DNA of 64,000 nucleotides from Aliiroseovarius sp. PrR006 (GCF_010500215.1 NZ_JAAGOY010000007.1:962501-1026500); one strand, 5' to 3'. Numbered from the stretch's first letter, positions 1 through 10,146 are shown. The notes: a model not told the origin generated them from the sequence alone. Program-made: numbers and translations.

Positions 1-685
1 TGCCGACCAAATAGCGGCTTTCGGATAGGATGGTTTCAACACGATCCAGCGCCTCGAAAAGCGCGTCGAACGCCTGCTCATACGCCTCTTGTGTGGTGGC
101 AAATCCGCAGCGATAGACACCATTATTGATGTTTCGATAGACATCGTCGTTGATCGCGTCGATTTGATCGCGCAGCAGTTCGGGGTAGAAATCCAGCGTG
201 TTCCCAGTCAGCCCGTTGAAGGCTAAGTTGAACATGCGGATGATTTCCGAGCTTTCGTTGCTGGCAATCCGATTTTGCGCTTTGTCCCACAGAACAGGTA
301 CGGTCACGCGACCAGAGTAGTCGGCCTTATCTGTCGTATAGACCTGATGCATGAAGCTGTGCCCGAACAGCGGCTCGGGATCCTTGGCGTCAAACTCCCA
401 TCCGTTGGACAACATATGCGGATGCACGGCGGTCACACCGATCAGATCTTCCAGCCCTTTCAGCTTGCGAAAGATCAGGGTGCGGTGCGCCCACGGGCAG
501 GCGAGCGAAACGTAAAGGTGATACCGGCCGGGCTCGGCCTTGAACCCGTCATCGCCCGTCGGGCCCGCCGCACCATCCGCCGTGACCCAATTGCGAAACC
601 GCGCATCCTCGCGCTTGAATTTGCCGCCGGTTTTTTTGGTATCGTACCAAACGTCTTGCCAGACGCCATCCACAAGCTGACCCAT
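1..685 (-). CDS. yqjG: Glutathionyl-hydroquinone reductase (YqjG/EcfG-like GST), 3' end off window
   Basis: Partial gene of 228 visible codons, with its C-terminus beyond base 1. It belongs to the omega-like glutathione transferases that use a catalytic cysteine to reduce glutathionyl-hydroquinones in the cytoplasm. The product begins MGQLVDGVWQDVWYDT, and the active-site motif CPWAHR is at residues 63-68 with Cys63 as the expected nucleophile. Further on, a VTPVLWD-like thioredoxin-fold segment and NESSEIIRMFN (glutathione-contact region) match the family. The ATG at 685 follows GGAGA at a good distance. It lies downstream of maeB on the same strand, but a terminator at 784-815 separates them. 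The truncation is only the window edge. Confidence 0.9.
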   Translation of the reverse strand, partial: MGQLVDGVWQDVWYDTKKTGGKFKREDARFRNWVTADGAAGPTGDDGFKAEPGRYHLYVSLACPWAHRTLIFRKLKGLEDLIGVTAVHPHMLSNGWEFDAKDPEPLFGHSFMHQVYTTDKADYSGRVTVPVLWDKAQNRIASNESSEIIRMFNLAFNGLTGNTLDFYPELLRDQIDAINDDVYRNINNGVYRCGFATTQEAYEQAFDALFEALDRVETILSESRYLVG

Positions 686-783
686 TGGTGTCTCCTATCT
701 TCATCAGAAAAGATAACACCGCTCAGCCACCGAACAACTCAGCGAGATACGCATCCTATCTGTTCAAACCTGCACAGAACGAA

Positions 784-815
784 AAACGGCCCGCGGGATG
801 TCCTACGGGCCGTTT
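784..815 (-). terminator. Rho-independent terminator of maeB
   Basis: Read on the minus strand, an AACGGCCCG / CGGGCCGTT stem with a 12-nt loop is followed by TTTTT (bases 786-782). It begins about 20 bp after the maeB stop codon and before the yqjG start. Confidence 0.8.
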
Positions 816-835
816 CAGTCTCTAACTTGGCGGAA

Positions 836-3097
836 TTAGCGCTTACCCAAGCGGGTCGCAGCCAGCATCGCCATGTTCAGAATGTCGTTCGAGGTCGAGT
901 TGGTCGAACAGATCTGGATCGGCTGATCGATGCCCGACAGGATCGGACCGATGACGGTTGCCCCTGCCAGTTCCTGCATCATCTTGACCGAGATCGACGC
1001 CGAGTGTCTGGCCGGAACCACCAAAATGTTAGCTGGGCCAGACAGGCGGCAGAACGGATACTGCGCCATCACGTCCGCGTTCAACGCCACATCAGCAGTC
1101 ATTTCGCCTTCGAATTCGAAATCCACGCCGCGTGCTTCCAAAATAGCTGGCGCTTCATGCAGTTTCGAGGCGCGTTCCGATATCGGATAGCCGAAGGTCG
1201 AGAAACTGACGAAAGCCACGCGCGGCTCAAGCCCCAGACCGCGTGCAACGGCGGCAGCACGCTCGGCGATATTGGCCAGATCTTCGGTTTCGGGCCATTC
1301 ATGCACCAAGGTATCCGCCATCAGAACGATGCGGCCCTTGTGCAGAACGGCGGTCACACCAACGGCGCCATCCGAGGCGCGCGCATCAAACACATGGTTG
1401 ATCCGGTCCAGAACGTAAGCCGATTTGCGGGTCGCGCCGGTGATCAGACCGTCGCCATGCCCATGTGCCAGCATCAGCGATGCGAACACGTGACGGTCGC
1501 GCGCAGCCAGACGGTGAATGTCGTGACGGTCGAAACCCTGACGCTGAAGGCGTTCGTACAGGAAATCTTTGTAGGTCTCCAAGTGTTCGGTATTCGCGGC
1601 GTTCACAATGCGCAGCTCGCGCACAGCGTCGCCCAGACCATCGGCGGTCAGCTTGGCTTTCACGTCGTCTTCACGGCCAACAACCAGCGCCTGACCATAG
1701 CCATTGCGTTGATACTGAACGGCGGCACGCAGCACTTGCGAGTTGTCGCCCTCGGCAAAAATCATCGTTGCCTGGTTCTTGCGCGCACGCGCCGTGATGC
1801 CGCGCAGGATCGAGGCTGTCGGGTCCATCCGTGCTTTCAGGCTTTGCTCGTACCCATCCATGTCGATGATCGGACGGCGTGCAACGCCCGTGTCCATCCC
1901 AGCTTTGGCAACCGCCGGCGGGATCACGTGGATCAGACGCGGGTCGAACGGCGTCGGAATGATATAGTCGCGACCAAAGGTCAGCTTCTTACCGTACGCC
2001 ATGGCAACTTCGTCCGGCACGTCCTCGCGGGCCAGTTCTGCCAGCGCTTGCGCACAGGCGATCTTCATCTCGTCATTGATGGCGCGGGCGTTGATGTCCA
2101 GCGCACCACGGAACAGGTACGGGAAGCCCAGCACGTTGTTCACCTGGTTCGGATAGTCCGAACGCCCGGTCGCCACGATCGCATCGTTACGCACTTCGTG
2201 GGCCTCTTCCGGAGTGATTTCCGGATCCGGGTTTGCCATGGCAAAGATAACCGGGTTATCGGCCATCGAGGCCACCATGTCCTGTGTCACGGCACCTTTG
2301 ACCGACACACCAAGGAACACGTCTGCCCCATCCATCGCCTCTTCCAGCGTGCGGAGTTCTGTGTTGGCGGCGTGGGCCGATTTCCACTGGTTCATGCCGT
2401 CTTTACGGCCCTGATAGATGACGCCCTTGGTGTCGCAGACAATGCAGTTGTCATGCTTCGCGCCCATCGCCTTGATCAGCTCGATACAAGCAATACCAGC
2501 CGCGCCAGCGCCGTTCAGAACGATGCGGCAATCCTCGATTTTCTTGCCCGACAGATGCAACGCGTTCAGAAGACCCGCCGCGCAGATCACCGCCGTGCCG
2601 TGTTGGTCGTCGTGGAAGACGGGGATGTCCATTTCTTCCTTCAAGCGCTGCTCGATGATGAAACACTCGGGCGCTTTGATGTCTTCAAGGTTGATGCCGC
2701 CGAAAGTCGGGCCCATCAGCTTCACCGCGTTGATGAAGGCTTCGGGGTCTTCGGTGTCCAGCTCGATGTCGATCGAGTTCACATCAGCAAATCGCTTGAA
2801 CAGAACCGCCTTGCCTTCCATCACAGGCTTCGATGCCAACGCACCTAGATTGCCCAGCCCAAGAACAGCCGTCCCGTTTGAAATCACCGCCACAAGGTTG
2901 CCCTTGTTGGTATAGTCATAGGCCGTCTGCGGGTTCTCGGCGATTGCCTCACAGGGGACCGCAACACCCGGCGAATAGGCCAGGGACAGGTCGCGCTGCG
3001 TGGTCATCGGGACCGACGGCGTGACCTCGAATTTGCCCGGCGTGGGGTCAATGTGGAAGGCAAGCGCCTCTTCATCTGTGATCTTGGCTTTGGGCAT
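836..3097 (-). CDS. maeB: NADP-dependent malic enzyme, MaeB type with phosphotransacetylase-like C-terminus
   Basis: 753-residue product that oxidatively decarboxylates malate to pyruvate with NADP+, linking the TCA cycle to pyruvate. Residues 1 to about 430 form the malic-enzyme part. YSPGVAVPC, the KGNLVAVISNGTAVLGLGN segment, the metal-binding FHDDQHGTA and the nucleotide-binding LNGAGAAGIAC are all present. Residues about 430-753 are the PTA/PTB domain typical of MaeB (for example ATRKSAYVLDRI and LSGPANILVVP); in this family that domain is usually regulatory rather than catalytic. I chose the ATG at 3097 because AAAGG lies 8 nt upstream. An in-frame ATG at 3115 adds six residues but has no spaced ribosome site. 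The gene diverges from galE. Confidence 0.94.
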   Translation of the reverse strand: MPKAKITDEEALAFHIDPTPGKFEVTPSVPMTTQRDLSLAYSPGVAVPCEAIAENPQTAYDYTNKGNLVAVISNGTAVLGLGNLGALASKPVMEGKAVLFKRFADVNSIDIELDTEDPEAFINAVKLMGPTFGGINLEDIKAPECFIIEQRLKEEMDIPVFHDDQHGTAVICAAGLLNALHLSGKKIEDCRIVLNGAGAAGIACIELIKAMGAKHDNCIVCDTKGVIYQGRKDGMNQWKSAHAANTELRTLEEAMDGADVFLGVSVKGAVTQDMVASMADNPVIFAMANPDPEITPEEAHEVRNDAIVATGRSDYPNQVNNVLGFPYLFRGALDINARAINDEMKIACAQALAELAREDVPDEVAMAYGKKLTFGRDYIIPTPFDPRLIHVIPPAVAKAGMDTGVARRPIIDMDGYEQSLKARMDPTASILRGITARARKNQATMIFAEGDNSQVLRAAVQYQRNGYGQALVVGREDDVKAKLTADGLGDAVRELRIVNAANTEHLETYKDFLYERLQRQGFDRHDIHRLAARDRHVFASLMLAHGHGDGLITGATRKSAYVLDRINHVFDARASDGAVGVTAVLHKGRIVLMADTLVHEWPETEDLANIAERAAAVARGLGLEPRVAFVSFSTFGYPISERASKLHEAPAILEARGVDFEFEGEMTADVALNADVMAQYPFCRLSGPANILVVPARHSASISVKMMQELAGATVIGPILSGIDQPIQICSTNSTSNDILNMAMLAATRLGKR

Positions 3098-3329
3098 ATC
3101 GGGGGCCTTTGTCATCTTCTGTCGAAGTCAAACCCTTACAGGGGGAAAATCCGGGCCTCAACCAGTATTCAGCTATTAATCTGTCTTTTATTGGGGGTTT
3201 TTGGGTAATTCTTGAAAAATATTTCCAAAGATTGCCGCAACAATCGCAATTTTCCACCCAAAATTCATTCCCGCGTGCCTTTCGACCCGATCCATCCTAT
3301 ATCTCGATCAATAGATTTGGAGGTTTCAC
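3098..3329. promoter_or_regulatory. maeB-galE divergent intergenic region
   Basis: An AT-rich spacer between divergent genes that must hold the promoters of both. No confident -35/-10 pair was found. Bases 3230-3259 carry a motif (CAACAATCGCAATTTTCCAC core) that recurs at 43331-43362 in the ppiC-secA divergent spacer. The galE ribosome site GGAGG is at 3319-3323. Confidence 0.5.
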
Positions 3330-4340
3330 GTGGCACAAAAAGTCCTTTTGACCGGCGGCGCAGGGTTCATTGGCTCGCATACCTTCGTTGAGCTGACCAA
3401 AGCCGGGTATCAAGTTGTGATCCTTGATAATTTCTCGAATTCGGATCGTGGCGTGCTGGACCGGCTCGAGGTCATCAGCGGTGAAAAAGTCTTCCACGTG
3501 GACGGAGATGTGCTGGACCAAGACCTGCTGACCCACGTATTTGCCGAGCACGAGTTTGACGCCGTCATCCACTTCGCCGCACTGAAAGCTGTGGGTGAAA
3601 GCACCGAAAAGCCGCTGGACTATCTGACAACCAACATCTCGGGCCTGTATACGCTTCTGAACGTGATGAAGGCGGCGGGCGTGTTCCGGCTGGTCTTCTC
3701 CTCCTCGGCCACCGTCTATGGACAGCCCGATCAGCTGCCCGTACCGGAAACCGCCCCGCGCAGCTTCAACAATCCGTACGGCTATACCAAGCTGGTTTGC
3801 GAACAATCGCTCGAACAGGTCGCCGCCGCCGATGACCGCTGGGCCTTTGGCATCCTGCGCTATTTCAACCCCGCTGGCGCGCATGAAACCGGGCTGATCG
3901 GCGAAGATCCGAACGACATCCCCAACAACCTAATGCCGTATATTGCAAAGGTCGCGACGGGCGAGTTGGAGGAGCTTTCCGTCTTTGGCAACGACTACGA
4001 CACGCCCGACGGCACCGGCGTGCGCGACTATATCCATGTGATGGATCTGGCGCGCGGGCATGTGCAGTCGGTGGATGCGCTTTTGAAAACGGGCGAAGGT
4101 CACACTGTGAACCTTGGCACAGGCACCGGGTATTCCGTTATGGACATGCTGCACGCCTATGAAAAAGCTGCTGGGAAAGAGCTTCCCTATCAAATGTCTC
4201 CACGCCGCACGGGCGATGTGGCCAGTGTGTACGGAGATCCGACCAAGGCCCGCGATGTGCTGGGGTTTGAAGCCGAGCGTGGGCTGGATGAGATGTGCGA
4301 AAGCAGCTGGAATTGGGTCTCGCGCCGCAAAAATAGCTGA
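3330..4340 (+). CDS. galE: UDP-glucose 4-epimerase
   Basis: 336-residue short-chain dehydrogenase of the GalE family. It interconverts UDP-glucose and UDP-galactose and so supplies sugar nucleotides for surface polysaccharide. The N-terminal Rossmann motif GGAGFIGSH (residues 9-17), the catalytic SSSATVYG and the YGYTK (Tyr-x3-Lys) motif are intact, and DNFSNSD matches the GalE NAD-contact region. The start is GTG at 3330 with GGAGG just upstream. It is a single gene that diverges from maeB; mutS follows 65 bp later on the same strand. Confidence 0.95.
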   Translation: MAQKVLLTGGAGFIGSHTFVELTKAGYQVVILDNFSNSDRGVLDRLEVISGEKVFHVDGDVLDQDLLTHVFAEHEFDAVIHFAALKAVGESTEKPLDYLTTNISGLYTLLNVMKAAGVFRLVFSSSATVYGQPDQLPVPETAPRSFNNPYGYTKLVCEQSLEQVAAADDRWAFGILRYFNPAGAHETGLIGEDPNDIPNNLMPYIAKVATGELEELSVFGNDYDTPDGTGVRDYIHVMDLARGHVQSVDALLKTGEGHTVNLGTGTGYSVMDMLHAYEKAAGKELPYQMSPRRTGDVASVYGDPTKARDVLGFEAERGLDEMCESSWNWVSRRKNS

Positions 4341-4405
4341 CCCCTCTTTCACCCCGACGCACGACATTCTAGTCTGTCGCAAAGCAAAACGCCGGGGGGC
4401 AGCAG

Positions 4406-7057
4406 GTGAGCGATAAACCAGCCAAGATCACGCCAATGATGGCGCAGTTTCTTGAGATCAAACAGGGCTATCAGGACGCCCTTTTGTTCTATCGCATGGG
4501 CGATTTTTACGAGCTGTTCTTTGACGATGCCGTCGCGGCGGCTGCAGCTTTGGACATTGCCCTGACCAAGCGCGGCAAGCATCTGGGCGAAGACATCCCC
4601 ATGTGCGGCGTGCCATTTCACGCGGCCGAAGGTTACTTGCTGACACTGATCCGCAAGGGTTTTCGCGTGGCGGTCTGCGAACAGATGGAGTCACCCGCCG
4701 AAGCAAAACAGCGCGGTTCGAAATCCGTTGTGAAGCGTGACGTGGTGCGGCTGGTCACGCCGGGCACACTGACGGAAGAAAGCCTGCTGGACGCGCGCCG
4801 CCACAACTTCCTAGCGGCCTATAATGTGGTGCGCAACGAGGCGGCGTTGGCCTGGGTCGACATTTCGACCGGTGCCTTCCGTGTGATGCCCTGTCCGCCC
4901 GTCCGCTTCGGACCGGAACTCGCCCGTCTTGCCCCACGCGAGGTTGTGTTGTCAGAGGCCAGTTATCAGGATTGCGCCGAAATAGTGACTGATTCCGGTG
5001 CCTCTCCGACCGAATTGGGCCGTGCGGCCTTTGACAGTACCGGGGCAGAAAAAAGACTTCTAGACCTGTATAAAATCGGATCGCTCGACGCGTTCGGCAG
5101 CTTCTCGCGCGCTGAACTGGGCGCGATGGGGGCCATCGTCGAATATCTGGACATCACCCAGAAGGGCAAATTGCCCCTTCTGCGACCGCCCGTGAAGGAA
5201 CTCGCGCAGGGCACGATGCAAATCGACGCCGCCACCCGCCGCAATTTGGAGCTGACCCACAGCCTGTCCGGCGGACGCGAGGGATCGCTTCTCTCCATCA
5301 TTGATCGCACCGTAACCGCAGGTGGTGGACGACTGCTGGAACGACGCATCTCTAGCCCGTCGCGCACCCTATCGGAAATCAACGCGCGATTGGATGCGGT
5401 GAATTTTCTGGTGGAACAGAGACTAATTTGCGAGAGTACGCGCGATTTCCTCCGAAACGTCCCCGATATTGATCGCGCCTTGTCACGCCTTGGGTTGGAT
5501 CGCGGCGGCCCCCGCGATCTGGGCGCTATTCGCAACGGACTTGCGGCGGCAAATGATCTTGCTGACAGCCTCTCGCGGTCTGATTTGCCCGCCAAACTGG
5601 CGGAAGCTTCACAAAGCCTGCGCGGACATGACGATCTGGTCGATCTCTTGGATCAGGCGCTGGTCGCCGAACCACCCCTTCTGGCCCGCGACGGAGGCTT
5701 CATCGCCCCCGACTATGACGAAGAGCTAGACGAAGCGCGCCAGCTGCGCGACGAAGGCCGCGGTGTGATCGCCGCTATGCAGGCGCAATATGCCGAGCAT
5801 ACGGGGATCGGATCGTTGAAAGTGAAGCACAACAATGTGCTGGGCTATTTCATCGAGACGACCGCCACCCATGCCGAAAAGATGCTGAACCCGCCGCTGT
5901 CGGAAACCTATATCCACCGCCAAACAACGGCAAATGCGGTGCGGTTCACGACCGTTGCCCTCAGCGATATGGAAACCAAGATCCTGAACGCAGGCAACCG
6001 GGCGCTTGAGATCGAAAAACGTCTCTATTCCAGCCTAACTTCAGCGATTTTGGATCAAGTGGGCGCCGTGTCTGACACTGCCCGCGCCCTGTCCGAGATC
6101 GACGTTGCCACCGGTTTTGCCGATCTGGCGCGGTCCGACAACTGGTCCGCGCCGACCGTCGATGACAGCCGCGTGTTTCACGTGGAGGCCGGGCGTCACC
6201 CCGTGGTCGAAGCGGCCCTGCGCAAGACGGGCGACGCGTTCGTGGCCAATGATTGCGACCTTGCGGATGGTGCAAAAGCCGCCGATGTGTGGCTTCTGAC
6301 TGGCCCGAACATGGCCGGTAAGTCGACCTTCCTACGCCAAAACGCCCTGATCGCGCTGCTGGCGCAGGCGGGTAGCTTTGTTCCGGCAAAATCTGCGTAT
6401 ATCGGTTTGGTTTCGCAATTGTTCAGCCGCGTAGGGGCTTCGGACGATCTGGCGCGGGGACGATCCACATTTATGGTCGAAATGGTCGAAACCGCCGCCA
6501 TTTTGAACCAAGCCGACGACCGCGCGCTTGTCATTCTGGACGAAATCGGGCGCGGAACGGCGACATATGACGGTTTGTCCATCGCTTGGGCGACGCTGGA
6601 ACACCTTCACGACGTCAACAAGTCCCGCGCGCTGTTCGCCACCCACTATCACGAGATGACCCAGCTGTCTGAGAAGTTGGACGGTGTCGAAAACGCCACG
6701 ATCGCGGTGAAAGAGTGGGAAGGCGAGGTGATCTTCCTGCACGAAGTGCGCAAAGGCGCCGCCGATCGGTCCTATGGTGTGCAGGTCGCCAAGTTGGCCG
6801 GACTCCCAGACAGTGTCGTTGCCCGTGCAAACGTGGTTCTTGAGGCTTTGGAGAAGGGCGAACGTGAAGGGTCGGGCCAGAAAGCCATCATCGACGATCT
6901 TCCGCTGTTTTCCGCCGTTGCCGAGCCGGCACAAGCCACACCTGCTGGCCCCAGTGACCTTGATCGCGCGCTAAAGGATATCCACCCCGATGACCTGAAA
7001 CCAATCGAGGCGCTGAACCTGCTGTATGAGCTGAAAGAGCTGGCAGCAGAAAAGTAA
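4406..7057 (+). CDS. mutS: DNA mismatch repair protein MutS
   Basis: 883-residue ATPase that recognises mismatches and recruits MutL. The N-terminal mismatch-binding wedge motif FYELF is in the first 40 residues (GDFYELFFDDA), followed by the connector, core and clamp domains. The C-terminal ATPase has Walker A GPNMAGKST near residue 633, the Walker B region VILDEIGRGT and the TH-Y-HE motif (ATHYHEM). Length is normal for the family. It starts at GTG 4406 after a GGGGGGC tract. It converges on grpE, and a hairpin at 7057-7082 separates the two genes. Confidence 0.96.
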   Translation: MSDKPAKITPMMAQFLEIKQGYQDALLFYRMGDFYELFFDDAVAAAAALDIALTKRGKHLGEDIPMCGVPFHAAEGYLLTLIRKGFRVAVCEQMESPAEAKQRGSKSVVKRDVVRLVTPGTLTEESLLDARRHNFLAAYNVVRNEAALAWVDISTGAFRVMPCPPVRFGPELARLAPREVVLSEASYQDCAEIVTDSGASPTELGRAAFDSTGAEKRLLDLYKIGSLDAFGSFSRAELGAMGAIVEYLDITQKGKLPLLRPPVKELAQGTMQIDAATRRNLELTHSLSGGREGSLLSIIDRTVTAGGGRLLERRISSPSRTLSEINARLDAVNFLVEQRLICESTRDFLRNVPDIDRALSRLGLDRGGPRDLGAIRNGLAAANDLADSLSRSDLPAKLAEASQSLRGHDDLVDLLDQALVAEPPLLARDGGFIAPDYDEELDEARQLRDEGRGVIAAMQAQYAEHTGIGSLKVKHNNVLGYFIETTATHAEKMLNPPLSETYIHRQTTANAVRFTTVALSDMETKILNAGNRALEIEKRLYSSLTSAILDQVGAVSDTARALSEIDVATGFADLARSDNWSAPTVDDSRVFHVEAGRHPVVEAALRKTGDAFVANDCDLADGAKAADVWLLTGPNMAGKSTFLRQNALIALLAQAGSFVPAKSAYIGLVSQLFSRVGASDDLARGRSTFMVEMVETAAILNQADDRALVILDEIGRGTATYDGLSIAWATLEHLHDVNKSRALFATHYHEMTQLSEKLDGVENATIAVKEWEGEVIFLHEVRKGAADRSYGVQVAKLAGLPDSVVARANVVLEALEKGEREGSGQKAIIDDLPLFSAVAEPAQATPAGPSDLDRALKDIHPDDLKPIEALNLLYELKELAAEK

Positions 7058-7082
7058 ACGCCCCCGGAAATCCGAGGGCGTT
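7057..7082. terminator. Bidirectional hairpin between convergent mutS and grpE
   Basis: The inverted repeat AACGCCC...GGGCGTT, with an inner CGGA/TCCG stem, begins at the mutS stop codon. U-tracts are weak on both sides, so terminator strength is uncertain, but its position between convergent genes fits. Confidence 0.6.
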
Positions 7083-7110
7083 CTAAGCGTTTTCCGGTGA
7101 ATTAGAGCCG

Positions 7111-7671
7111 TTATTTGGGTGTCGACGACACGCCAACCTGTGCCGGACGTAGCAGTCGGTCATGTAGCATGAAACCTTCAGCCATAACCTGAATGATGTC
7201 GCCAGCCTTGGTGCCCGGTACCGGGGCTTCGAACATGGCTTCGTGAACTTCCGGGTCAAACTTGTCGCCGATCTCGGGCGACAGCAGGTGAATGCCGTGC
7301 TTGTCGAAAATGCCCAGCAGCGCGCGCATGGTAAGCTGAACGCCTTCCAACAATGCCTTATCTGCTTCGCCTGCCTCACCAGCGGCCTCAAGCGCACGCT
7401 TCATGTTGTCGTATACCGGCAGCATGTCGCGTGCCAGCTTGGAACCACCATAGTTCTCAGCCTCGCGACGATCGCGTTCGCCACGTTTGCGGGAATTCTC
7501 AGCATCCGCCAGCGCACGCATGAAACGATCTTTCATCTCGTCACGCTCGGCACGTGCGGCGATCAGCTCGTCTTCCAGGCTAGCCTCGTCTTCCATGGAC
7601 ACTTCTTCGGTCATCAGTTTATCGATGCCCGGTTCCAGATCTTCTGCGCGTTCGGTTTTCGCGTCCGTCAT
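7111..7671 (-). CDS. grpE: Nucleotide exchange factor GrpE
   Basis: 186-residue cochaperone that releases ADP from DnaK. Residues about 30-90 form the long charged coiled-coil dimerisation helix (LEDELIAARAERDEMKDRFM), and the C-terminal beta-domain has the family VPGTKAGDIIQVMAEGF pattern. It follows hrcA by 24 bp on the same strand, an hrcA-grpE arrangement seen in many bacteria. Its partners dnaK and dnaJ lie 43 kb away at 50816-53936. Confidence 0.95.
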   Translation of the reverse strand: MTDAKTERAEDLEPGIDKLMTEEVSMEDEASLEDELIAARAERDEMKDRFMRALADAENSRKRGERDRREAENYGGSKLARDMLPVYDNMKRALEAAGEAGEADKALLEGVQLTMRALLGIFDKHGIHLLSPEIGDKFDPEVHEAMFEAPVPGTKAGDIIQVMAEGFMLHDRLLRPAQVGVSSTPK

Positions 7672-7695
7672 AGTCTTCGCCTCTATCCTCGGCCT

Positions 7696-8757
7696 TTATC
7701 CTCGATCCGAGATCATTTTGCCGATCAGTTGCGCGGTATAGTCCACAACGGGAACAATCCGCCCATAGTTCAGCCGCGTTGGGCCAATCACACCCACAGC
7801 ACCAATGATCTTTCGATCAGCGTTCATATAAGGGGAAACCACCAAAGAGGAACCCGAAAGTGAGAAAAGTTTGTTCTCAGACCCAATAAAAATGCGCACG
7901 CCTTCGCCCTGATCCGCCAGATCAAGGAATTCGGCAATATCACGCTTACGTTCAAGGTCGTCAAATAACGTGCGAATACGCTCTAGATCGACCTCGGGCC
8001 CGTCTTCCATCAGCAGATTCGAGCGTCCGCGCACGATCAGGCGCTCGTAATTCTGCCCCTCGTTCTCCCAAATCGCGGCGCCGCTTTCGATTAGGGCCTG
8101 CGCCAGTGTATTGAGCTCTTGCCGACGATTTGCAACTTCGGTCGCGATAATGTGCTGAAGTTCGGAAATCGTGCGGCCCTCGGCCAAAGCATTCAAGAAA
8201 TTCGCCGCTTCCCGCATCGAGCTTGGGGTTTGCCCGACGGGCGGTTCAAACACGCGGTTTTCCACGTGGCCGTCCGCAAAGACCAACACAGCAAGCGCGC
8301 GATCCGGACCGAGCGACACAAATTCGATGTGCTTGATCGGCGCTTCGTGCTTGGGCGTCAGAACCAAGCTGGCCCCCGCAGTAATCCCCGACAAGGCCGC
8401 ACCCACGCGGTCCATCATCGAGTTGATATTGCTTTCATTTCCGACAGTTGCGTCAATTTTCTGGCGATCATCGGTGGTCAAATCCGACACTTCAAGCAGC
8501 CCATCCACGAACATGCGCAGGCCAAGTTCCGTCGGGATCCGCCCGGCCGAGACATGCGGGCTGTCCAGTAGCCCCATATACTCGAGGTCTTGCATCACGT
8601 TGCGAATGGTCGCTGCGCTGACGTTCTCGGTCAGGCTGCGGGTCAGGCTGCGCGAACCAACCGGCGCGCCCGTTTCCAGATAGCTTTCAACGATGCAGCG
8701 GAAGACCTCGCGCGAGCGATCGTTCATGTCTTCCATCAAATCAGAAGCGTCTGCCAT
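7696..8757 (-). CDS. hrcA: Heat-inducible transcription repressor HrcA
   Basis: 353-residue repressor that binds CIRCE operators in front of groESL-type operons when GroEL is available. The N-terminal winged-helix segment contains GAPVGSRSL and the recognition region [16 protein letters not shown], followed by [16 protein letters not shown], which is diagnostic for HrcA. The C-terminal part is the GAF-like HrcA domain. It is co-transcribed with grpE and diverges from rph across only 70 bp. I could not find a CIRCE element in that spacer, so this operon is probably not autoregulated through CIRCE there. Confidence 0.95.
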   Translation of the reverse strand: MADASDLMEDMNDRSREVFRCIVESYLETGAPVGSRSLTRSLTENVSAATIRNVMQDLEYMGLLDSPHVSAGRIPTELGLRMFVDGLLEVSDLTTDDRQKIDATVGNESNINSMMDRVGAALSGITAGASLVLTPKHEAPIKHIEFVSLGPDRALAVLVFADGHVENRVFEPPVGQTPSSMREAANFLNALAEGRTISELQHIIATEVANRRQELNTLAQALIESGAAIWENEGQNYERLIVRGRSNLLMEDGPEVDLERIRTLFDDLERKRDIAEFLDLADQGEGVRIFIGSENKLFSLSGSSLVVSPYMNADRKIIGAVGVIGPTRLNYGRIVPVVDYTAQLIGKMISDRG

Positions 8758-8827
8758 CAGCTTAGCCTTGCCTTTTTGCCGGACCCATGGCTATCACGCT
8801 TTCAAAGCGGAAACAAAGGAAGAAGCC

Positions 8828-9538
8828 ATGCGTCCCTCTGGTCGAGATTTAGATCAAATGCGCCCGATTTCAATCGAAACCGGGGTAACAAAACACGCCG
8901 AGGGATCCTGCATGATCCGCGTGGGCGACACGCATGTGCTGTGCACCGCATCGCTTGAAGCGCGCGTTCCCCCATTTCTGCGCAACACCGGCAAGGGCTG
9001 GGTGACCGCTGAATACGGCATGCTGCCGCGTTCGACCGGATCGCGGATGCGTCGCGAGGCTGCCGCTGGCAAACAAGGTGGTCGTACCGTCGAAATTCAG
9101 CGCCTGATCGGCCGTTCGCTGCGTGCGGGCATTGATCTGGTTGCTCTGGGAGAACGTCAGATCACCGTGGATTGCGACGTAATCCAAGCAGACGGCGGAA
9201 CCCGTTGTGCTGCGATCACCGGCGGTTGGGTTGCGCTGCGTCTGGCGGTGAACAAACTGCTGAAAGCTGGCGACATTACCACCGACCCGCTGATGGATCC
9301 GGTCGCTGCCGTGTCCTGTGGCATCTATGCCGGTCAGCCGGTGCTGGATCTGGACTATCCGGAAGACAGCGAAGCGGGCGTGGACGGCAACTTTGTCATG
9401 TGTGGCCCGAAACTGATCGAAGTACAGATGTCTGCCGAGGGTTCGACCTTTACCCGTGATCAAATGAACCAGCTGATGGATCTGGCCGACAAAGGCGTGT
9501 CCGAGCTGGACGCTGCCCAGATTAAGGCCACATCGTAA
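8828..9538 (+). CDS. rph: Ribonuclease PH
   Basis: 236-residue phosphorolytic 3'-exoribonuclease that trims tRNA 3' ends. The product starts [17 protein letters not shown], and the conserved [25 protein letters not shown], and [25 protein letters not shown] segments are present. The ATG at 8828 follows AAAGGAAGAAG. The stop codon overlaps the rdgB start as TAATG, so rph-rdgB-hemW form one translationally coupled operon. Confidence 0.97.
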   Translation: MRPSGRDLDQMRPISIETGVTKHAEGSCMIRVGDTHVLCTASLEARVPPFLRNTGKGWVTAEYGMLPRSTGSRMRREAAAGKQGGRTVEIQRLIGRSLRAGIDLVALGERQITVDCDVIQADGGTRCAAITGGWVALRLAVNKLLKAGDITTDPLMDPVAAVSCGIYAGQPVLDLDYPEDSEAGVDGNFVMCGPKLIEVQMSAEGSTFTRDQMNQLMDLADKGVSELDAAQIKATS

Positions 9539-10146
9539 TGCGGAAGTTTGACGGCGATAAACTGGTGGTCGCGACCCACAATGCGGGCAAATTACGCGAG
9601 ATTTCCGCCTTGTTAGAGCCTTTTGGCATCGCCGTCACCTCGGCTGGCGAGCTGGGACTGGAAGAACCGGAAGAGACCGAAGACACCTTCGTCGGCAACG
9701 CCCGGATCAAGGCACACTTCGCCGCCAAAGAAAGCGGTCTGCCAGCGCTGTCGGATGACAGTGGCATTATGGTTGACGCTTTGGACGGCGCGCCGGGTGT
9801 TTACACCGCAGACTGGGCCGAAACGCCGAACGGGCGCGATTTTCCCATGGCGATGGAGAAAACCTGGACGCTTTTGGAAGAAAAATCCGCCCCCCTGCCC
9901 CGCACCGCACGCTTTTGCTGCACCCTGTGTCTGGCCTGGCCTGACGGACATGATGAAGTCTTTGAGGGCAAAGTCGAAGGTTCGCTGACTTGGCCGATGC
10001 GCGGAGATCAAGGCTTTGGTTATGACCCGATTTTCGTGCCCGAAGGCTTTGACATCACCTTTGGCGAAATGGACCCCGACAAGAAGCACCAGATGAGCCA
10101 CCGCGCCGACGCGTTTGCCAAGCTGGTGAAGGGCGCTTTTGCTTGA
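9538..10146 (+). CDS. rdgB: RdgB/HAM1 non-canonical purine NTP pyrophosphatase
   Basis: 202-residue enzyme that hydrolyses dITP, XTP and similar deaminated nucleotides to monophosphates and so cleans the nucleotide pool. The N-terminal [13 protein letters not shown] motif, the substrate-binding [17 protein letters not shown], the [10 protein letters not shown] segment and the C-terminal SHRADAF motif are all present. It overlaps rph by one base and hemW by eight bases. Confidence 0.96.
   Translation: MRKFDGDKLVVATHNAGKLREISALLEPFGIAVTSAGELGLEEPEETEDTFVGNARIKAHFAAKESGLPALSDDSGIMVDALDGAPGVYTADWAETPNGRDFPMAMEKTWTLLEEKSAPLPRTARFCCTLCLAWPDGHDEVFEGKVEGSLTWPMRGDQGFGYDPIFVPEGFDITFGEMDPDKKHQMSHRADAFAKLVKGAFA

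Noticed and set aside
275-2848. Very long open frame (857 codons) on the strand opposite maeB
   Set aside because: The opposite frame encodes a clear malic enzyme. The high G+C codon pattern leaves stop codons rare on the antisense strand.
3323-3334. TTTCACGTG at the galE start
   Set aside because: Matches only part of one parS half and is explained by the GTG start codon and leader.
6174-6189. parS-like sequence TGTTTCACGTGGAGGC in mutS
   Set aside because: Only 12 of 16 positions match and the right half of the palindrome is lost, so ParB loading is unlikely.
8758-8827. Possible CIRCE operator or heat-shock promoter for hrcA-grpE
   Set aside because: No TTAGCACTC-type inverted repeat and no CTTG-spaced -10 element was found in this 70-bp spacer.
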